Source: Halosimplex amylolyticum
GTDB lineage: Archaea > Halobacteriota > Halobacteria > Halobacteriales > Haloarculaceae
Direction: 5' to 3'
Assembly (NCBI RefSeq): GCF_051414035.1
Contig: NZ_JBLKNW010000011.1
Span: forward strand, 26,388 to 90,387
DNA length: 64,000 nt
Made by a program: the position numbers and the translations under genes. The notes under the pieces were generated by a model that had not been told where the DNA came from, made no database searches, and saw only the letters and a list, made by a program, of their open reading frames with translations. This document shows, one piece after another, positions 8,675-17,610 of the stretch (position 1 is the first letter of the stretch; each line of letters starts with the position of its first letter).

Positions 8675-9934
8675 TCATTCTGTCCCGCCGTCGGCTGTGT
8701 CGTCTTCGGTCGCTTCCTCGGCGTCCCTGTTCCCGTCCGGCGACTGGTCGTCGGCCGAACCCCCCTCCGCCGTCTGTCCGACCGGCGGCCCCTGGCTGTA
8801 GCCGGTGCTCACAGCCCCGTTCTGGCCTGCGTCGGACCGGGGTCCATCGCTCGCGGTCTGGCCCGCGCCGTCCTGCGCGGCGGGCGCGTCCTCGTCGGGC
8901 GGTCCCTCCCGGAGGTCGACGGTGACGATCCCCTCGCCAGCGGTGTACTCGTAGGAGACCCACTTCGGGAGGGTGAGCACGCCGCTCATCTTGCGGACCC
9001 GGATCTGCTTGACGAGCGACCCCTCGATCAGTTCCTCGTTGAGATTCAGCTCGACGATGCCGTCGACCATGTAGTTGAGGTCGTGCGGGAACTGCTGGTC
9101 CTCGCCGGTCACCGTCGCGCCGGCGTAGATGGGGACGAAGCGGCTCTTGCACACCTCGGCGCGGACGTCTTTCAGGAACGCGTAGGCCTTGACCGGCTGG
9201 ACCAGCGCGCCGAACTCCGTCAGCGAGTCGACGACGACGATACCACGGTCTTCCATCTCACGGGCTTCGAGCACGCCGTCGATCCGGTTGCTCAGTTCAC
9301 CCAGTTCGGTCGGGTCGCGGACCTGCGTCGTCGCTTCGGCCGCGACGTCCGAGAGGAAGGCGTTCCACTCGTTGAGCCGGTCGTACATGCGCTCGCGGTT
9401 CTCCAGACGGTACGTGAAACAGTCGAGGATCTGGAGTTGTCCCGACTCCAGGTAGGGGAGGACGTTCCAGTCCAGCGTGACGAACTCCTGGACGACGGAC
9501 ATCGGCGGTTCGAGGAACGAGACGTAGACGGCCGGCTCGCCGCGCAGGAGCGCCCGCCAGACCAGTTCCGCCTGGATCGCCTCGGTGCGCGTGCCCGCGA
9601 GGTCCGTCAGGAGGACGAAGGAGTTCCGAGGGACGCCCTGCGGGAGGCTCTCGTCGAGCGGCGCGACGCCCGTCGGCACCCGGCGGAACCCGTGATACTG
9701 GGTGAACACCTTCTCGTGCGTCCGGGCGGACTCCCGGCAGGACTCACAGCAGTAGGCGTACTGCTCGCCATCGTACTCGGCGGTGACCGGCGCTCCCGGG
9801 ATCGGGAGCCGGCAGAAGTCACAGCGGCCGGTCTCCGGTGCGGGCTGGCCCTGTCCGCCGTGGCGGGCGGTCGCCTGCGCTGCGTCCGTTCCGGCCGGCG
9901 GGTCGTCGGCGGGCGCGTTCGGCTGCTCGGCCAT
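8675..9934 (-). CDS. RecA/KaiC-like (RAD55-type) protein with N-terminal zinc knuckle and degenerate P-loop
   Basis: The protein has 419 residues. Residues 38-66 carry CxxC (C38, C41) and a second Cys cluster (C62, C63, C66), a TRASH-like treble-clef zinc site. Residues about 88-320 have the KaiC/RAD55-like RecA fold (GVAPLDESLPQGVPRN at the start, Walker B-like GIVVVDS at 231-237). The position of Walker A reads TDLAGTRTEA (about 110-119) and lacks the expected Gly-Lys-Ser/Thr, so ATP hydrolysis is doubtful. The tail after about residue 345 is Gly/Asp/Gln rich and probably disordered. ATG 9934 is preferred over GTG 9949, which adds five residues. Such proteins in haloarchaea often act in signalling, but the partner is not visible here. 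Confidence 0.8.
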   Translation of the reverse strand: MAEQPNAPADDPPAGTDAAQATARHGGQGQPAPETGRCDFCRLPIPGAPVTAEYDGEQYAYCCESCRESARTHEKVFTQYHGFRRVPTGVAPLDESLPQGVPRNSFVLLTDLAGTRTEAIQAELVWRALLRGEPAVYVSFLEPPMSVVQEFVTLDWNVLPYLESGQLQILDCFTYRLENRERMYDRLNEWNAFLSDVAAEATTQVRDPTELGELSNRIDGVLEAREMEDRGIVVVDSLTEFGALVQPVKAYAFLKDVRAEVCKSRFVPIYAGATVTGEDQQFPHDLNYMVDGIVELNLNEELIEGSLVKQIRVRKMSGVLTLPKWVSYEYTAGEGIVTVDLREGPPDEDAPAAQDGAGQTASDGPRSDAGQNGAVSTGYSQGPPVGQTAEGGSADDQSPDGNRDAEEATEDDTADGGTE

Positions 9935-9998
9935 GCGAGCGAGTAGCACTCGCTGGCGGAAAAGCAGTCGGGGCGCGTGTGGGTGCGCCGGACATCGG

Positions 9999-10655
9999 TC
10001 ACTCGTCGTCGGAGCCGCGGGCGACGAACGCCCGGATCGACGGCCCGACGGCGAGCACCAGCAACGCGGCGTGTCCGCGCTTCTCCCACATGTAGACGTG
10101 GTTGAGCAGGAGGTAGGTCACGATGCCGAGGAAGAGGCTGAGCGACCACGCGGCGACGGCGATCCGGCCGACGCGGGCGTGCGAGGTGTCGCGTAGCTCC
10201 GCGGGGCTGTGAGTCAGCCCCAGCACGACGGCGTGGAGGACGACCGGCACCGCAAGCGCCGAGAGGAGGATGTGGATCGCGAGCATGGCGAGGTACGCGT
10301 AGTAGACGACGCCGGAGGCGAGGATCGACTTCTCGAACCCGCCGCCGACCTTCAGCAGGTACATGACGAGGAAGACGAGGATGAGCGCGAACGCCGTCAG
10401 CATCGCCGTCCGGTGTTTCGCCACCTCGCCGCGTTTGATGTACCGGACGCCGACCAGGATCGACACGAGCGCCAGCGAGTTCACGGCGGCGATCGCGTCG
10501 CCCAGCAGGATGACGGCGGCGTCGCTGATCGACGGGAACGGCGCGTACGGCGTGAACGCGCCGATGACGAGCACGTACCCGATAGCCGAGAGCACGGCCG
10601 TCACGCGCCGCGGGTTCGCCCGGGCCCTGGACTGGAGGGAGTCGGCGACTGCCAT
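9999..10655 (-). CDS. DUF420-type multi-pass membrane protein
   Basis: The protein has 218 residues and about six transmembrane helices. His residues sit in or near helices (VAKHRTAM, LAIHILLSALAVPVVLHAVVLG, ARVGRIAVAAWSLSLFLGIVTYLLLNHVYMW), a pattern seen in DUF420 proteins often linked to cytochrome oxidase biogenesis. No oxidase genes are nearby, so this link is only by family. ATG 10655 was chosen because the upstream extension is Arg-rich and overlaps the divergent promoter of the mutase subunit gene. Confidence 0.8.
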   Translation of the reverse strand: MAVADSLQSRARANPRRVTAVLSAIGYVLVIGAFTPYAPFPSISDAAVILLGDAIAAVNSLALVSILVGVRYIKRGEVAKHRTAMLTAFALILVFLVMYLLKVGGGFEKSILASGVVYYAYLAMLAIHILLSALAVPVVLHAVVLGLTHSPAELRDTSHARVGRIAVAAWSLSLFLGIVTYLLLNHVYMWEKRGHAALLVLAVGPSIRAFVARGSDDE

Positions 10656-10811
10656 ACCGATCCTGTGGACGCCGTCGGTATACCCGCTTCGGAATCGAGG
10701 ATGCCGGACGGACCGGACTGTCGAGCCGAACTGGAACGGACCGGACCGGGAACCGCGCGTCTCGCAAAAATCACCGCAAACGTGAAACCGGAACCGGACC
10801 AACTGCCGGGC

Positions 10812-11231
10812 ATGAGCGCAGAGCAGGGTCAACGCCAGATCCGCTGTCTCGTCGCCAAGGTCGGCCTCGACGGGCACGACCGCGGCGCACACGTCATCGC
10901 GCGGGCGCTGCGCGACGCGGGCTTCGAGGTCATCTACTCCGGACTCCACCGCTCGCCGGACGAGGTCGTCCAGGCGGCCGTCCAGGAAGACGTCGACGTA
11001 CTGGGCATCTCCATCCTCTCGGGCGCTCACAACACGCTCGTCCCCAAGATCATGGGCGGGCTGGAAGAGTACGGCGCCCGCGACGACACGCTGGTGCTGG
11101 TCGGCGGGATCATCCCCGACGACGACAAGGATCTGCTCTACGACGAGGGCGTCGCCGAAATCTTCGGTCCCGGCGCGTCGATGGACGAGATGATCGACTA
11201 CATCCGGGAGCACGCACCCGAGCGACGATGA
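10812..11231 (+). CDS. mcmA2: Methylmalonyl-CoA mutase cobalamin-binding (small) subunit
   Basis: The protein has 139 residues and is the stand-alone B12-binding domain. The motif KVGLDGHDRGAHVIARALRDAGFEV contains DGHDRG, the D-x-H-x-x-G base-off/His-on signature whose His ligates cobalt. GISILSGAH and VGGIIPDDD are the other conserved loops. In haloarchaea the mutase is split into a catalytic subunit and this small subunit; the catalytic subunit is not in this window. It overlaps meaB by ATGA (11228-11231). The enzyme converts methylmalonyl-CoA to succinyl-CoA in propionyl-CoA assimilation. Confidence 0.93.
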   Translation: MSAEQGQRQIRCLVAKVGLDGHDRGAHVIARALRDAGFEVIYSGLHRSPDEVVQAAVQEDVDVLGISILSGAHNTLVPKIMGGLEEYGARDDTLVLVGGIIPDDDKDLLYDEGVAEIFGPGASMDEMIDYIREHAPERR

Positions 11232-12433
11232 CCGAGGGGGACCCCGACGGTCGGGGCGACGACGCCGACGTGGCCGATGGCGATGATGCGGACGTCACCC
11301 AATCCGACCGGGACGAGGGCGCTGGAGACGTCGAACCCCTCATCGCGGACCTGCTCGACGGGAACCACCGGGCGCTCGCCCGGACGATCACGAAGATCGA
11401 GAACCGCTCGCCGGGCTACCGCCGGCTGGTCTCGCAGCTCCACGCGCACACCGGGCACGCGGACGTGATCGGGATCACCGGCAGCCCCGGCGCCGGCAAG
11501 TCGACGCTCGTCGACAAGCTCGCGAAGGCCTACCGCGACCGGGGGCTGACCGTCGGCGTCATCGCCATCGACCCCGCCTCGCCCTTCACTGGCGGCGCGG
11601 TCCTGGGCGACCGCATCCGCATGGCCTCGAACGTCGGCGACATGGACGTGTTCTTCCGGTCGATGTCCGCCCGCGGCACGCTCGGCGGCCTCTCGACCGC
11701 GACGACGGACGCCGTGAAAGCGCTCGACGCCTTCGGCAAGGACAAGATACTCGTCGAGACCGTCGGCGCCGGCCAGAACGAGGTCGACATCGTCCGCACG
11801 GCCGACACCGTCGCCGTCCTGGTCCCGCCGAGTAGCGGCGACGACGTCCAGATGCTCAAGGCCGGCATCCTGGAGATCGCCGACCTCTTCGTCGTCAACA
11901 AGGCCGACCTCGACGGCGCCGACCGCACCGTGCAGGAGCTCCGGGAGATGCTCCAGTTGCGCGACGGCGACGTGCAGGTGGGTGGCGGCCACCACGGTTT
12001 CGAGGAGACGACCGTCGACGTCGGAGGCGGGGGCGAGGGCAGGAGCGGGAACGGGGGCGGGGGTGGAGACTCGGCAGCCGATGGCCCAGCGGTGGACGAC
12101 GCCGATGCAGTCGAGCCCTGGGACCCGCCGATCGTCGAGACGGTCGCCAACCGGGGCGAGGGGGTCGACGACTTCATCGACGCCCTCGCGGCCCACCGCT
12201 CGCACCTCGTAGAGTCGGGTCGCCTCGAATCGAAGGCGCGGACTCGCTACGCCGAGGAGATCCGGACGCTCCTGCGCGAGGACGTCCGCGGACTCCTGGC
12301 CGACGAGATCGAAGCGCGGGGCGGCCTGGACGAGCACGTCGACGCGGTGCTCCGCCGGGAGACCGACCCGTACACCGTCGCCGAGGAGATCCTCGAACCG
12401 CTGGCCGACTGCGTTGCAGAGCGCCGGGAGTGA
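11228..12433 (+). CDS. meaB: Methylmalonyl-CoA mutase-associated GTPase MeaB (ArgK family)
   Basis: The protein has 401 residues. Walker A is GSPGAGKST (residues 85-93), preceded by VIGITGS; later motifs include DRIRM, FFRSMSARGTLGGLS, the switch-like ETVGAGQNEVD and the base-recognition NKAD. These are hallmarks of G3E MeaB, the chaperone that loads and protects the cobalamin cofactor in methylmalonyl-CoA mutase. A Gly/Asp-rich insertion at about 250-293 (including runs of GGGG) makes it longer than the usual 320-340 residues. Its overlap with the mutase small subunit supports the role. Confidence 0.93.
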   Translation: MTEGDPDGRGDDADVADGDDADVTQSDRDEGAGDVEPLIADLLDGNHRALARTITKIENRSPGYRRLVSQLHAHTGHADVIGITGSPGAGKSTLVDKLAKAYRDRGLTVGVIAIDPASPFTGGAVLGDRIRMASNVGDMDVFFRSMSARGTLGGLSTATTDAVKALDAFGKDKILVETVGAGQNEVDIVRTADTVAVLVPPSSGDDVQMLKAGILEIADLFVVNKADLDGADRTVQELREMLQLRDGDVQVGGGHHGFEETTVDVGGGGEGRSGNGGGGGDSAADGPAVDDADAVEPWDPPIVETVANRGEGVDDFIDALAAHRSHLVESGRLESKARTRYAEEIRTLLREDVRGLLADEIEARGGLDEHVDAVLRRETDPYTVAEEILEPLADCVAERRE

Positions 12434-12525
12434 GCGTCCGCCGGGTCGCCGGTTTGCGAGCCGTTTTCCGGCCCAGCGAGCGCACTTGCGGCCGGCCGTG
12501 AACCGGTCCTGTGTGCAGTGCATCA

Positions 12526-12533
12526 CTTATAAG
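12526..12533 (+). promoter_or_regulatory. TATA box for the alpha/beta hydrolase gene
   Basis: CTTATAAG lies 25-32 bp before ATG 12558. This is the spacing expected for a leaderless haloarchaeal transcript, and it supports the start chosen for the hydrolase over the longer open frame beginning at 12414. Confidence 0.6.
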
Positions 12534-12557
12534 CGGCAGAGGCCCCTACATTCGGCC

Positions 12558-13511
12558 ATGAAACTGCGGACTCTCGTCGGAGCGACGTTCGGTGCCGTCG
12601 GCGCGGCCGCCGTGACCAACCGCGCGATCGGCCGGCGGGCGGGAGAGCTGGGGCCGCCACTGCGTGGCGCGTCCGGCACCTACCGCTGGCGCGGCTTCGA
12701 CGTGGCCTACACCGAGGCCGGCGACCCCGAGGACCCGGATCTCGTCCTCCTCCACGGGATCAACGCGGTGGCGACGAGCCACGAGTGGCGGCACGTGTTC
12801 GAGGAACTGGCCCGGGACTACCACGTCGTCGCGCCCGACCTGCCCGGGTTCGGGCTGTCCGACCGGCCCCCGCTGACCTACTCCGCGTCGCTGTACACGA
12901 CGTTCGTCCGCGACTTCGTCACCGACGTGAGCGACGAGGCCGTCCTCGTCGCCTCGTCGCTCACCGGTGCGTACGCCGCCGACGCCGCTCGCGACCTGAA
13001 CCTCTCGCGGCTCGTCCTGATCTGCCCGACCGCCGACACCGTCCCGGGTCGGCGGGTGTGGCTCCGTTCGCTGCTCCGCGCGCCCGTCGTCGGGCAGGCG
13101 GTCTTCAACGCCATCGGGAGCGAGCGCTCGATCCGGTACTTCCACGACGACCACGGCTACCACGACGCGTCGAACCTGGACGACGAGACCGTCGAGTACG
13201 AGTGGCAGACGGCCCACCAGCCCGGCGCCCGCTTCGCGCCCGCCTCCTTCGTCAGCGGCCACCTCGACCCCGACGTCGACCTGGGCGACTTGCTGGGCGA
13301 CCTCGACGTCCCCGTCACGCTGATCTGGGGCCGCGAGAACGACATGCCGTCGCTGTCGGCGGGGCGCGACCTCGCGACGGTGGCCGACGTCGAACTGGTC
13401 TCCATCGGCGAGTCGGCGCTGCTCCCCCACGTCGAGCACCCGACCGAGTTCCTCCGCGTCGTCCGCGGCGAGGCCACCGAACACCCGGAGATCGGCGAGA
13501 GCGACGAATAA
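12558..13511 (+). CDS. Alpha/beta hydrolase
   Basis: The protein has 317 residues. An N-terminal hydrophobic stretch (LVGATFGAVGAAAVTN) may be a weak membrane anchor. The oxyanion region is VLLHGINA, followed by DLPGFGLSDRP, which is typical of the family. The nucleophile elbow is VASSLTGAY (small-x-Ser-x-small rather than strict GxSxG). A late Asp (WGREND) and the His in LLPHVEHP complete a plausible triad. The substrate is unknown. It is monocistronic with its own TATA box and is followed by a truncated polysaccharide lyase. Confidence 0.85.
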   Translation: MKLRTLVGATFGAVGAAAVTNRAIGRRAGELGPPLRGASGTYRWRGFDVAYTEAGDPEDPDLVLLHGINAVATSHEWRHVFEELARDYHVVAPDLPGFGLSDRPPLTYSASLYTTFVRDFVTDVSDEAVLVASSLTGAYAADAARDLNLSRLVLICPTADTVPGRRVWLRSLLRAPVVGQAVFNAIGSERSIRYFHDDHGYHDASNLDDETVEYEWQTAHQPGARFAPASFVSGHLDPDVDLGDLLGDLDVPVTLIWGRENDMPSLSAGRDLATVADVELVSIGESALLPHVEHPTEFLRVVRGEATEHPEIGESDE

Positions 13512-13525
13512 ACCGGCGTGTCCCC

Positions 13526-13557
13526 GACCGTTTCTCGTCACAGACCGTTTCTCGTCG
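13526..13557 (+). repeat. Short tandem direct repeat at the truncation point of the lyase remnant
   Basis: GACCGTTTCTCGTC occurs at 13526-13539 and again at 13543-13556, giving a 17-bp period. The second copy ends exactly where recognisable lyase homology begins (SSNAEDNAHEG). It may mark a deletion or insertion junction. Confidence 0.6.
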
Positions 13558-14955
13558 AACGCGGAGGACAACGCCCACGAGGGCCACACCAACCAGGTGA
13601 TCCTCGACGCCTACGCGCTCGACGGGACCCGCCACTGGCGGATCGAACTCGGTCGCAATATCCGTGCCGGCGCGCACTACACCCAGTTCCTCGTCTACGA
13701 CTTCGACGGCGACGGCCGCGCAGAACTGGTCTGCCGGACGGCCGACGGGACGGTCGACGCCGCGGGCACCGTCATCGGCGACCCCGACGCGCGCTACCCC
13801 GACGAGACCGGACGCGTCATCGAGGGACCCGAGTATCTCACCGTCTTCGACGGCGAGACCGGTGAAGCCCTCCAGACCGTGGACTTCGAGCCGGCCCGCG
13901 GGGACATCGCCGACTGGGGCGACGACTACGGCAACCGGGGCGACCGGTACCTCGCCTGCGTCGCCTACCTCGACGGCGAGTACCCGAGCATCGTGCAGGC
14001 CCGCGGCTACTACGAGAAGACGATGCTCGCCGCGTTCGACTTCCGCGACGGCGAGTTGACTCACCGCTGGACCTTCGACAGCACCGACCCCGGCAACGAG
14101 GCCTACGAGGGCCAGGGCAACCACCAGTTGAGCGTCGCCGACGTCGACGACGACGGCAAGGACGAGGTCGTCTACGGCGCCTGCGTCGTCGACCACGACG
14201 GCACCGGCCTCTACTCGACGGGCTGGGGCCACGGCGACGCGCTCCACGTCGGCGACTTCGACCCCGAGCGCGAGGGACTGGAGGTCTACCAGGTCCACGA
14301 GGAGGCCGACGCCGAGCACGGCGCGTCGATGCGCGAGGCCGGCACGGGCGACCTCATCTGGGGCGAGTACACCGGCACCGACACCGGCCGCGGGATGATC
14401 GCGGACATCGACCCGACCCATTCGGGCGCGGAGGCGTGGGCGCCCGCCGGCGTCGGCCTGTGGACCGCCGACGGCGAGAAGATCGGCGACGAGATCCCCC
14501 AGTCGTACAACTTCGGCATCTGGTGGACCGGCGACGTACAGCGCGAACTGCTCGACCACGACTGGGACGGCGACGCCGGCGTCGGCGTCGGGAGGATAGA
14601 CCGCTGGGACCACGAGGCCGAGGAACTGGAGACGCTGGTCCGCTTCGACGGCACTCGGTCGAACAACTGGACGAAGGGCAACCCCTGTCTCTCGGCCGAC
14701 CTCCTCGGCGACTGGCGCGAGGAGGTTATCTGGCGGACCGAAGACAGCGAGGCGCTCAGGCTGTACGCGACGACTCGGGAGACGGACCACCGGATCCCCA
14801 CGCTGATGCACGACCCGATGTACCGGACGGCGGTCGCCTGGCAGAACGTCGCCTACAACCAGCCGCCCCACCCGAGTTTCTTCCTCGGCGTCGGCATGGA
14901 CGACCCGCCGGACCCCGACATCGAACTGGTGGGCGACGGTTCGAACGGGGCGTAA
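13552..14955 (+). pseudogene. 5'-truncated rhamnogalacturonan lyase (PL11-like)
   Basis: The frame from 13552 encodes SSNAEDNAHEGHTNQVILDAYALDG, then LGRNIRAGAHYTQF and VYDFDGDGRAELVCRTADG, the conserved core of PL11 rhamnogalacturonan endolyases, which run about 600 residues. Calcium-binding DxDGDGxxE loops repeat (VADVDDDGKDE, DHDWDGDAGV), and the C-terminal end is intact (VAWQNVAYNQPPHPSFFLG). The signal peptide, the fibronectin-like domain and the first beta-propeller blade are missing. No ATG, GTG or TTG occurs in frame between the hydrolase stop and GTG 13597, which lies inside conserved sequence. Translation from 13597 would give 452 residues, probably not functional. Confidence 0.75.
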
Positions 14956-15003
14956 CGGGCACGGAACAAAACCGCCTTGACAGCGGTGGACGTACCGAGC
15001 GGT

Positions 15004-15222
15004 ATGGACCCGGCCACCATCTTTCTCGGCGTCGTGTTGATCGGGCTGGGCGTATTCTCGATCGGCTTCCCGAACTATCTCCGGAGCTTCGTTTCGGCGC
15101 AGACGTGGCGGGACGACCCCGAACGAGCGGAACGTTACCAGCGGCTCTGGGCCTACGGCGTCGGGATCACGATCGTCGTGCTCGGGTTCGTCGTCGTCGG
15201 GCTGGGGATCGTGGCGTCCTGA
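15004..15222 (+). CDS. Small two-helix membrane protein
   Basis: The protein has 72 residues. Two hydrophobic segments (ATIFLGVVLIGLGVFSIGF and VGITIVVLGFVVVGLGIV) flank a short polar loop rich in Arg/Glu (SAQTWRDDPERAERYQRL). I do not recognise a characterised family. It lies 48 bp after the lyase remnant and converges with the thiolase operon. Start ATG 15004 gives a protein starting in the first helix. Confidence 0.7.
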   Translation: MDPATIFLGVVLIGLGVFSIGFPNYLRSFVSAQTWRDDPERAERYQRLWAYGVGITIVVLGFVVVGLGIVAS

Positions 15223-15246
15223 ACTGCGCCGTCGACACCCGCTGGA

Positions 15247-15633
15247 CTACCGCGGCCGGAAGACGATGGCGCGATCCCCGGTGGTCTCGCGCTCGCCGAC
15301 CTCGACGCCGACTGGCATCCCGACCTCGATGTCGTCGGGGTCGACGCCCCGTAGCAGGCCGGTCACGCGAACTGGACCGTAGTCCACGATGGCCGTGACG
15401 TACGGCGTGTCGGCGCTGAACTGCGGCGTCGCGACCGAGACTGTCGTGAACGTCGCCACCTCGCCCGAGTCGGGGAGCGGTGTCTCGGTCAGCTCGCGGC
15501 TCCCGCAGTCCGGACAGACCCGCCGCGGCGGCAGCCAGCCGTGGCCGTTCGCACACGCTACGTAGTACCCCTCGCCGTCCTCGATGGCGTCGAGCAGGTC
15601 GTCGTACTGCCCGTCTCTGGCTTTGTCGCTCAT
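15247..15633 (-). CDS. Zn-ribbon/OB-fold (DUF35) thiolase partner protein
   Basis: The protein has 128 residues. An N-terminal zinc ribbon has C-x3-H and CPDCG (CANGHGW ... RRVCPDCGS), followed by an OB-fold with TPYVTAIVDYG and GLLRGVD. This is the DUF35 family that binds thiolases or HMG-CoA synthase and can hold CoA substrates. It starts at ATG 15633, overlapping the thiolase stop by ATGA, so the two are coupled and probably form a complex. Confidence 0.88.
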   Translation of the reverse strand: MSDKARDGQYDDLLDAIEDGEGYYVACANGHGWLPPRRVCPDCGSRELTETPLPDSGEVATFTTVSVATPQFSADTPYVTAIVDYGPVRVTGLLRGVDPDDIEVGMPVGVEVGERETTGDRAIVFRPR

Positions 15634-16796
15634 CCCATCACCTCCAGCACGTGGACGGTCGCACTCGCGACGGTTCCGCCGGCGTTGTGTGCGACGCCGA
15701 CCCGCGCGTCGCCCACGTCGTCGGACCACGACGATTCGCCCTCCAGGAGCTTCGCGAGCGAGACGATCTGCGCGACGCCGGTCGCACCGACCGGGTGCCC
15801 CTTCGCCTTCAGGCCGCCGGAGAGGTTGACCGGCGTCTCGCCGGTGGCGTGGGTCTCTCCCTCGCGCGCGGCGGTGATCCCCTCACCAGGTTCGTAGAGG
15901 CCCAGCGACTCGATCGCGAGCACCTCGGCGATCGTGAAGCAGTCGTGGACCTCGGCGACGTCCACGTCGTCGGGGCCGACGCCGGCGTCGGCGTACGCCT
16001 CGTCGGCCGCCTTGTTCGCGGCCGGCGACTGCGCCAGGTGCTCGCGGTCGTGCAGGGCCATCCGGTCGCCGCCCTGGCCGGTGCCGGTGATCGCGACCGA
16101 GGCGTCGAGGTCGTGTTCCTCGGCGTACTCGGCGCTGGTCAGGACGGCCGCGCTGGCGCCGTCGGTGATCGGGCAGGCGTCGTAGAGCCCGAGCGGTTCG
16201 GCGACCATCGGCGCCCCCAGCGCGTCGTCGACCGTGATCTCCTTCCTGAGCTGTGCGTACTCGTTGGGGAGGGCGTGGTCGTGGTTCTTCACGGCGACGT
16301 GAGCCAGATCTTCGCGGGTGCCGCCGTACTCCCGGAAGTACGCGCGGGCCATCAGCGCGTAGGCGCCGGGGAAGGTCATCCCGGCGCGGATCTCGTAGAG
16401 GTCGTCCGCGGCGATGGAGAGCGCGTCCGTCGCGCCCGCGGTGCCGATGTTGGTCATGCGCTCGCTCCCCCCGACGAGGATCACGTCCGCTTCGCCGCTG
16501 CGCAGGTGTTTGACGGCTTCGCGGACCGCGGCGCCGCTGGAGGCGCAGGCGGCCTCGAACCGCGTGGCCGGGACGTCGAGCCCGACGGCTTCGGCCATCA
16601 GCGGGGCCTGGTGGCCCTGATGTTCGGCGAGTTCGCCCATGAAGTTGCCGTAGAACAGGGCCTCGACGTCGGCGGGGTCGACCCCCGAGTCGTCCAGCGC
16701 GGCCAGGCCGGCCTCCGCGAACAGGTCCCGGCCCGTCCGCTCGGAGTGCTCCCCGAAGGGGGTCAACCCGACGCCGGAAACGCGTGGGTGAGTCAT
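15630..16796 (-). CDS. Thiolase family protein (acetyl-CoA acyltransferase)
   Basis: The protein has 388 residues. The nucleophilic Cys is C84 in FEAACASSGAA. GHPVGATG-type motif AKGHPVGATGVAQ near the C-terminus carries the second catalytic His; NLSGGLKAKGHP matches the SCP2-thiolase-like archaeal clade. The start ATG 16796 gives MTHPRVSGVGLTPFGEHSER, a complete N-terminus. With the DUF35 partner it probably cleaves or condenses acyl-CoAs, as part of beta-oxidation or acetoacetyl-CoA formation; direction cannot be decided from sequence. Confidence 0.9.
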   Translation of the reverse strand: MTHPRVSGVGLTPFGEHSERTGRDLFAEAGLAALDDSGVDPADVEALFYGNFMGELAEHQGHQAPLMAEAVGLDVPATRFEAACASSGAAVREAVKHLRSGEADVILVGGSERMTNIGTAGATDALSIAADDLYEIRAGMTFPGAYALMARAYFREYGGTREDLAHVAVKNHDHALPNEYAQLRKEITVDDALGAPMVAEPLGLYDACPITDGASAAVLTSAEYAEEHDLDASVAITGTGQGGDRMALHDREHLAQSPAANKAADEAYADAGVGPDDVDVAEVHDCFTIAEVLAIESLGLYEPGEGITAAREGETHATGETPVNLSGGLKAKGHPVGATGVAQIVSLAKLLEGESSWSDDVGDARVGVAHNAGGTVASATVHVLEVMG

Positions 16797-16905
16797 CGAC
16801 TATCCGTACGTACTCCAGGCGGTAAAAGGAGCGCGTTAATCTGTAAACCGATCGCACGATCGATCGCTCCGATCGCAAGAACGAGCGGGGATCGACTCCC
16901 TTCCG

Positions 16906-17181
16906 TCACATCCCCATGTCAGCCGCGGCGTCCGGCACGGGCAGGTCGTGGGCCGCGACGCCGAGCAGTTCGGCGGCGTGGTCGAGCGCCATATCGAACC
17001 CGTAGTAGCGTTCGAGTTCGTCGCCCTCTGCGCTCGGCCGGACTTTCAGCATGGCGTAGCCGTCCACGTTCTGGGCGACCGCGGCCGTCCGCCCGTCGCG
17101 CTCGAAGGTCAGCAGCCGCTCGGTGTCGGTCTCCTCGTAGCGGGCCGTGATCCCGTCGCTCGTCTCGGTCGCGTCGGTCAT
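16906..17181 (-). CDS. Conserved haloarchaeal hypothetical protein
   Basis: The protein has 91 residues and is acidic, with a beta-rich N-terminal half (GITARYEETDTERLLTFERDGRTAAVAQ) and a helical C-terminal half (YYGFDMALDHAAELLGV), ending in AAADMGM. There are no membrane segments or Cys motifs. It resembles small conserved haloarchaeal proteins without known function. It is divergent from the PadR-like regulator gene, about 115 bp away. Confidence 0.75.
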   Translation of the reverse strand: MTDATETSDGITARYEETDTERLLTFERDGRTAAVAQNVDGYAMLKVRPSAEGDELERYYGFDMALDHAAELLGVAAHDLPVPDAAADMGM

Positions 17182-17295
17182 TGCCGAGAGTCAGTGGCGG
17201 TGATAGTCGTAGGCTTCGATCTCCCGCCGGCCCTGCCGAGAGCTGTTCGGCCGGGAACCGCAAGAGTCGAACCGTCGCCGGACGCACGGGCGGGT

Positions 17296-17577
17296 ATGAC
17301 CAAGTGGCTCCAGAGTGGGCGCCGCCGGGACCTGGCGATCATCCTCGCCGGGGAGGGGCCGCTCCACGGCCAGGCGCTCAAGTCGCGGCTCGAATCCCAC
17401 TACGACGAGCGGATCGAACCGCGCTCGTTCTACGGCGCGCTCGACACGCTCGTGGACAACGGCCACCTCGAACTCCGGGAGGCGGGCATCCACGACGAGT
17501 ACGCGCTCACCGACGCCGGCCGCCGGATGGTCGAGGAGCAGTTCGCGTGGATGGCCGAGCACGTCGAGGGGGAGTAG
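17296..17577 (+). CDS. PadR-like winged-helix transcriptional regulator
   Basis: The protein has 93 residues. LAIILAGEGPLHGQALKSRLE, YDERIEPRSFYGALDTLVDNGHLE and the wing EYALTDAGRRMVEEQ match the PadR/PhiH1-repressor-type winged helix. It has no effector domain. Start ATG 17296 follows a divergent intergenic region. Its target is probably local (itself or the divergent small gene), but no operator could be identified by eye. Confidence 0.85.
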   Translation: MTKWLQSGRRRDLAIILAGEGPLHGQALKSRLESHYDERIEPRSFYGALDTLVDNGHLELREAGIHDEYALTDAGRRMVEEQFAWMAEHVEGE

Positions 17578-17610
17578 CTCGCCCCCTGGCTGGATCCACC
17601 CGGTCGGTGG

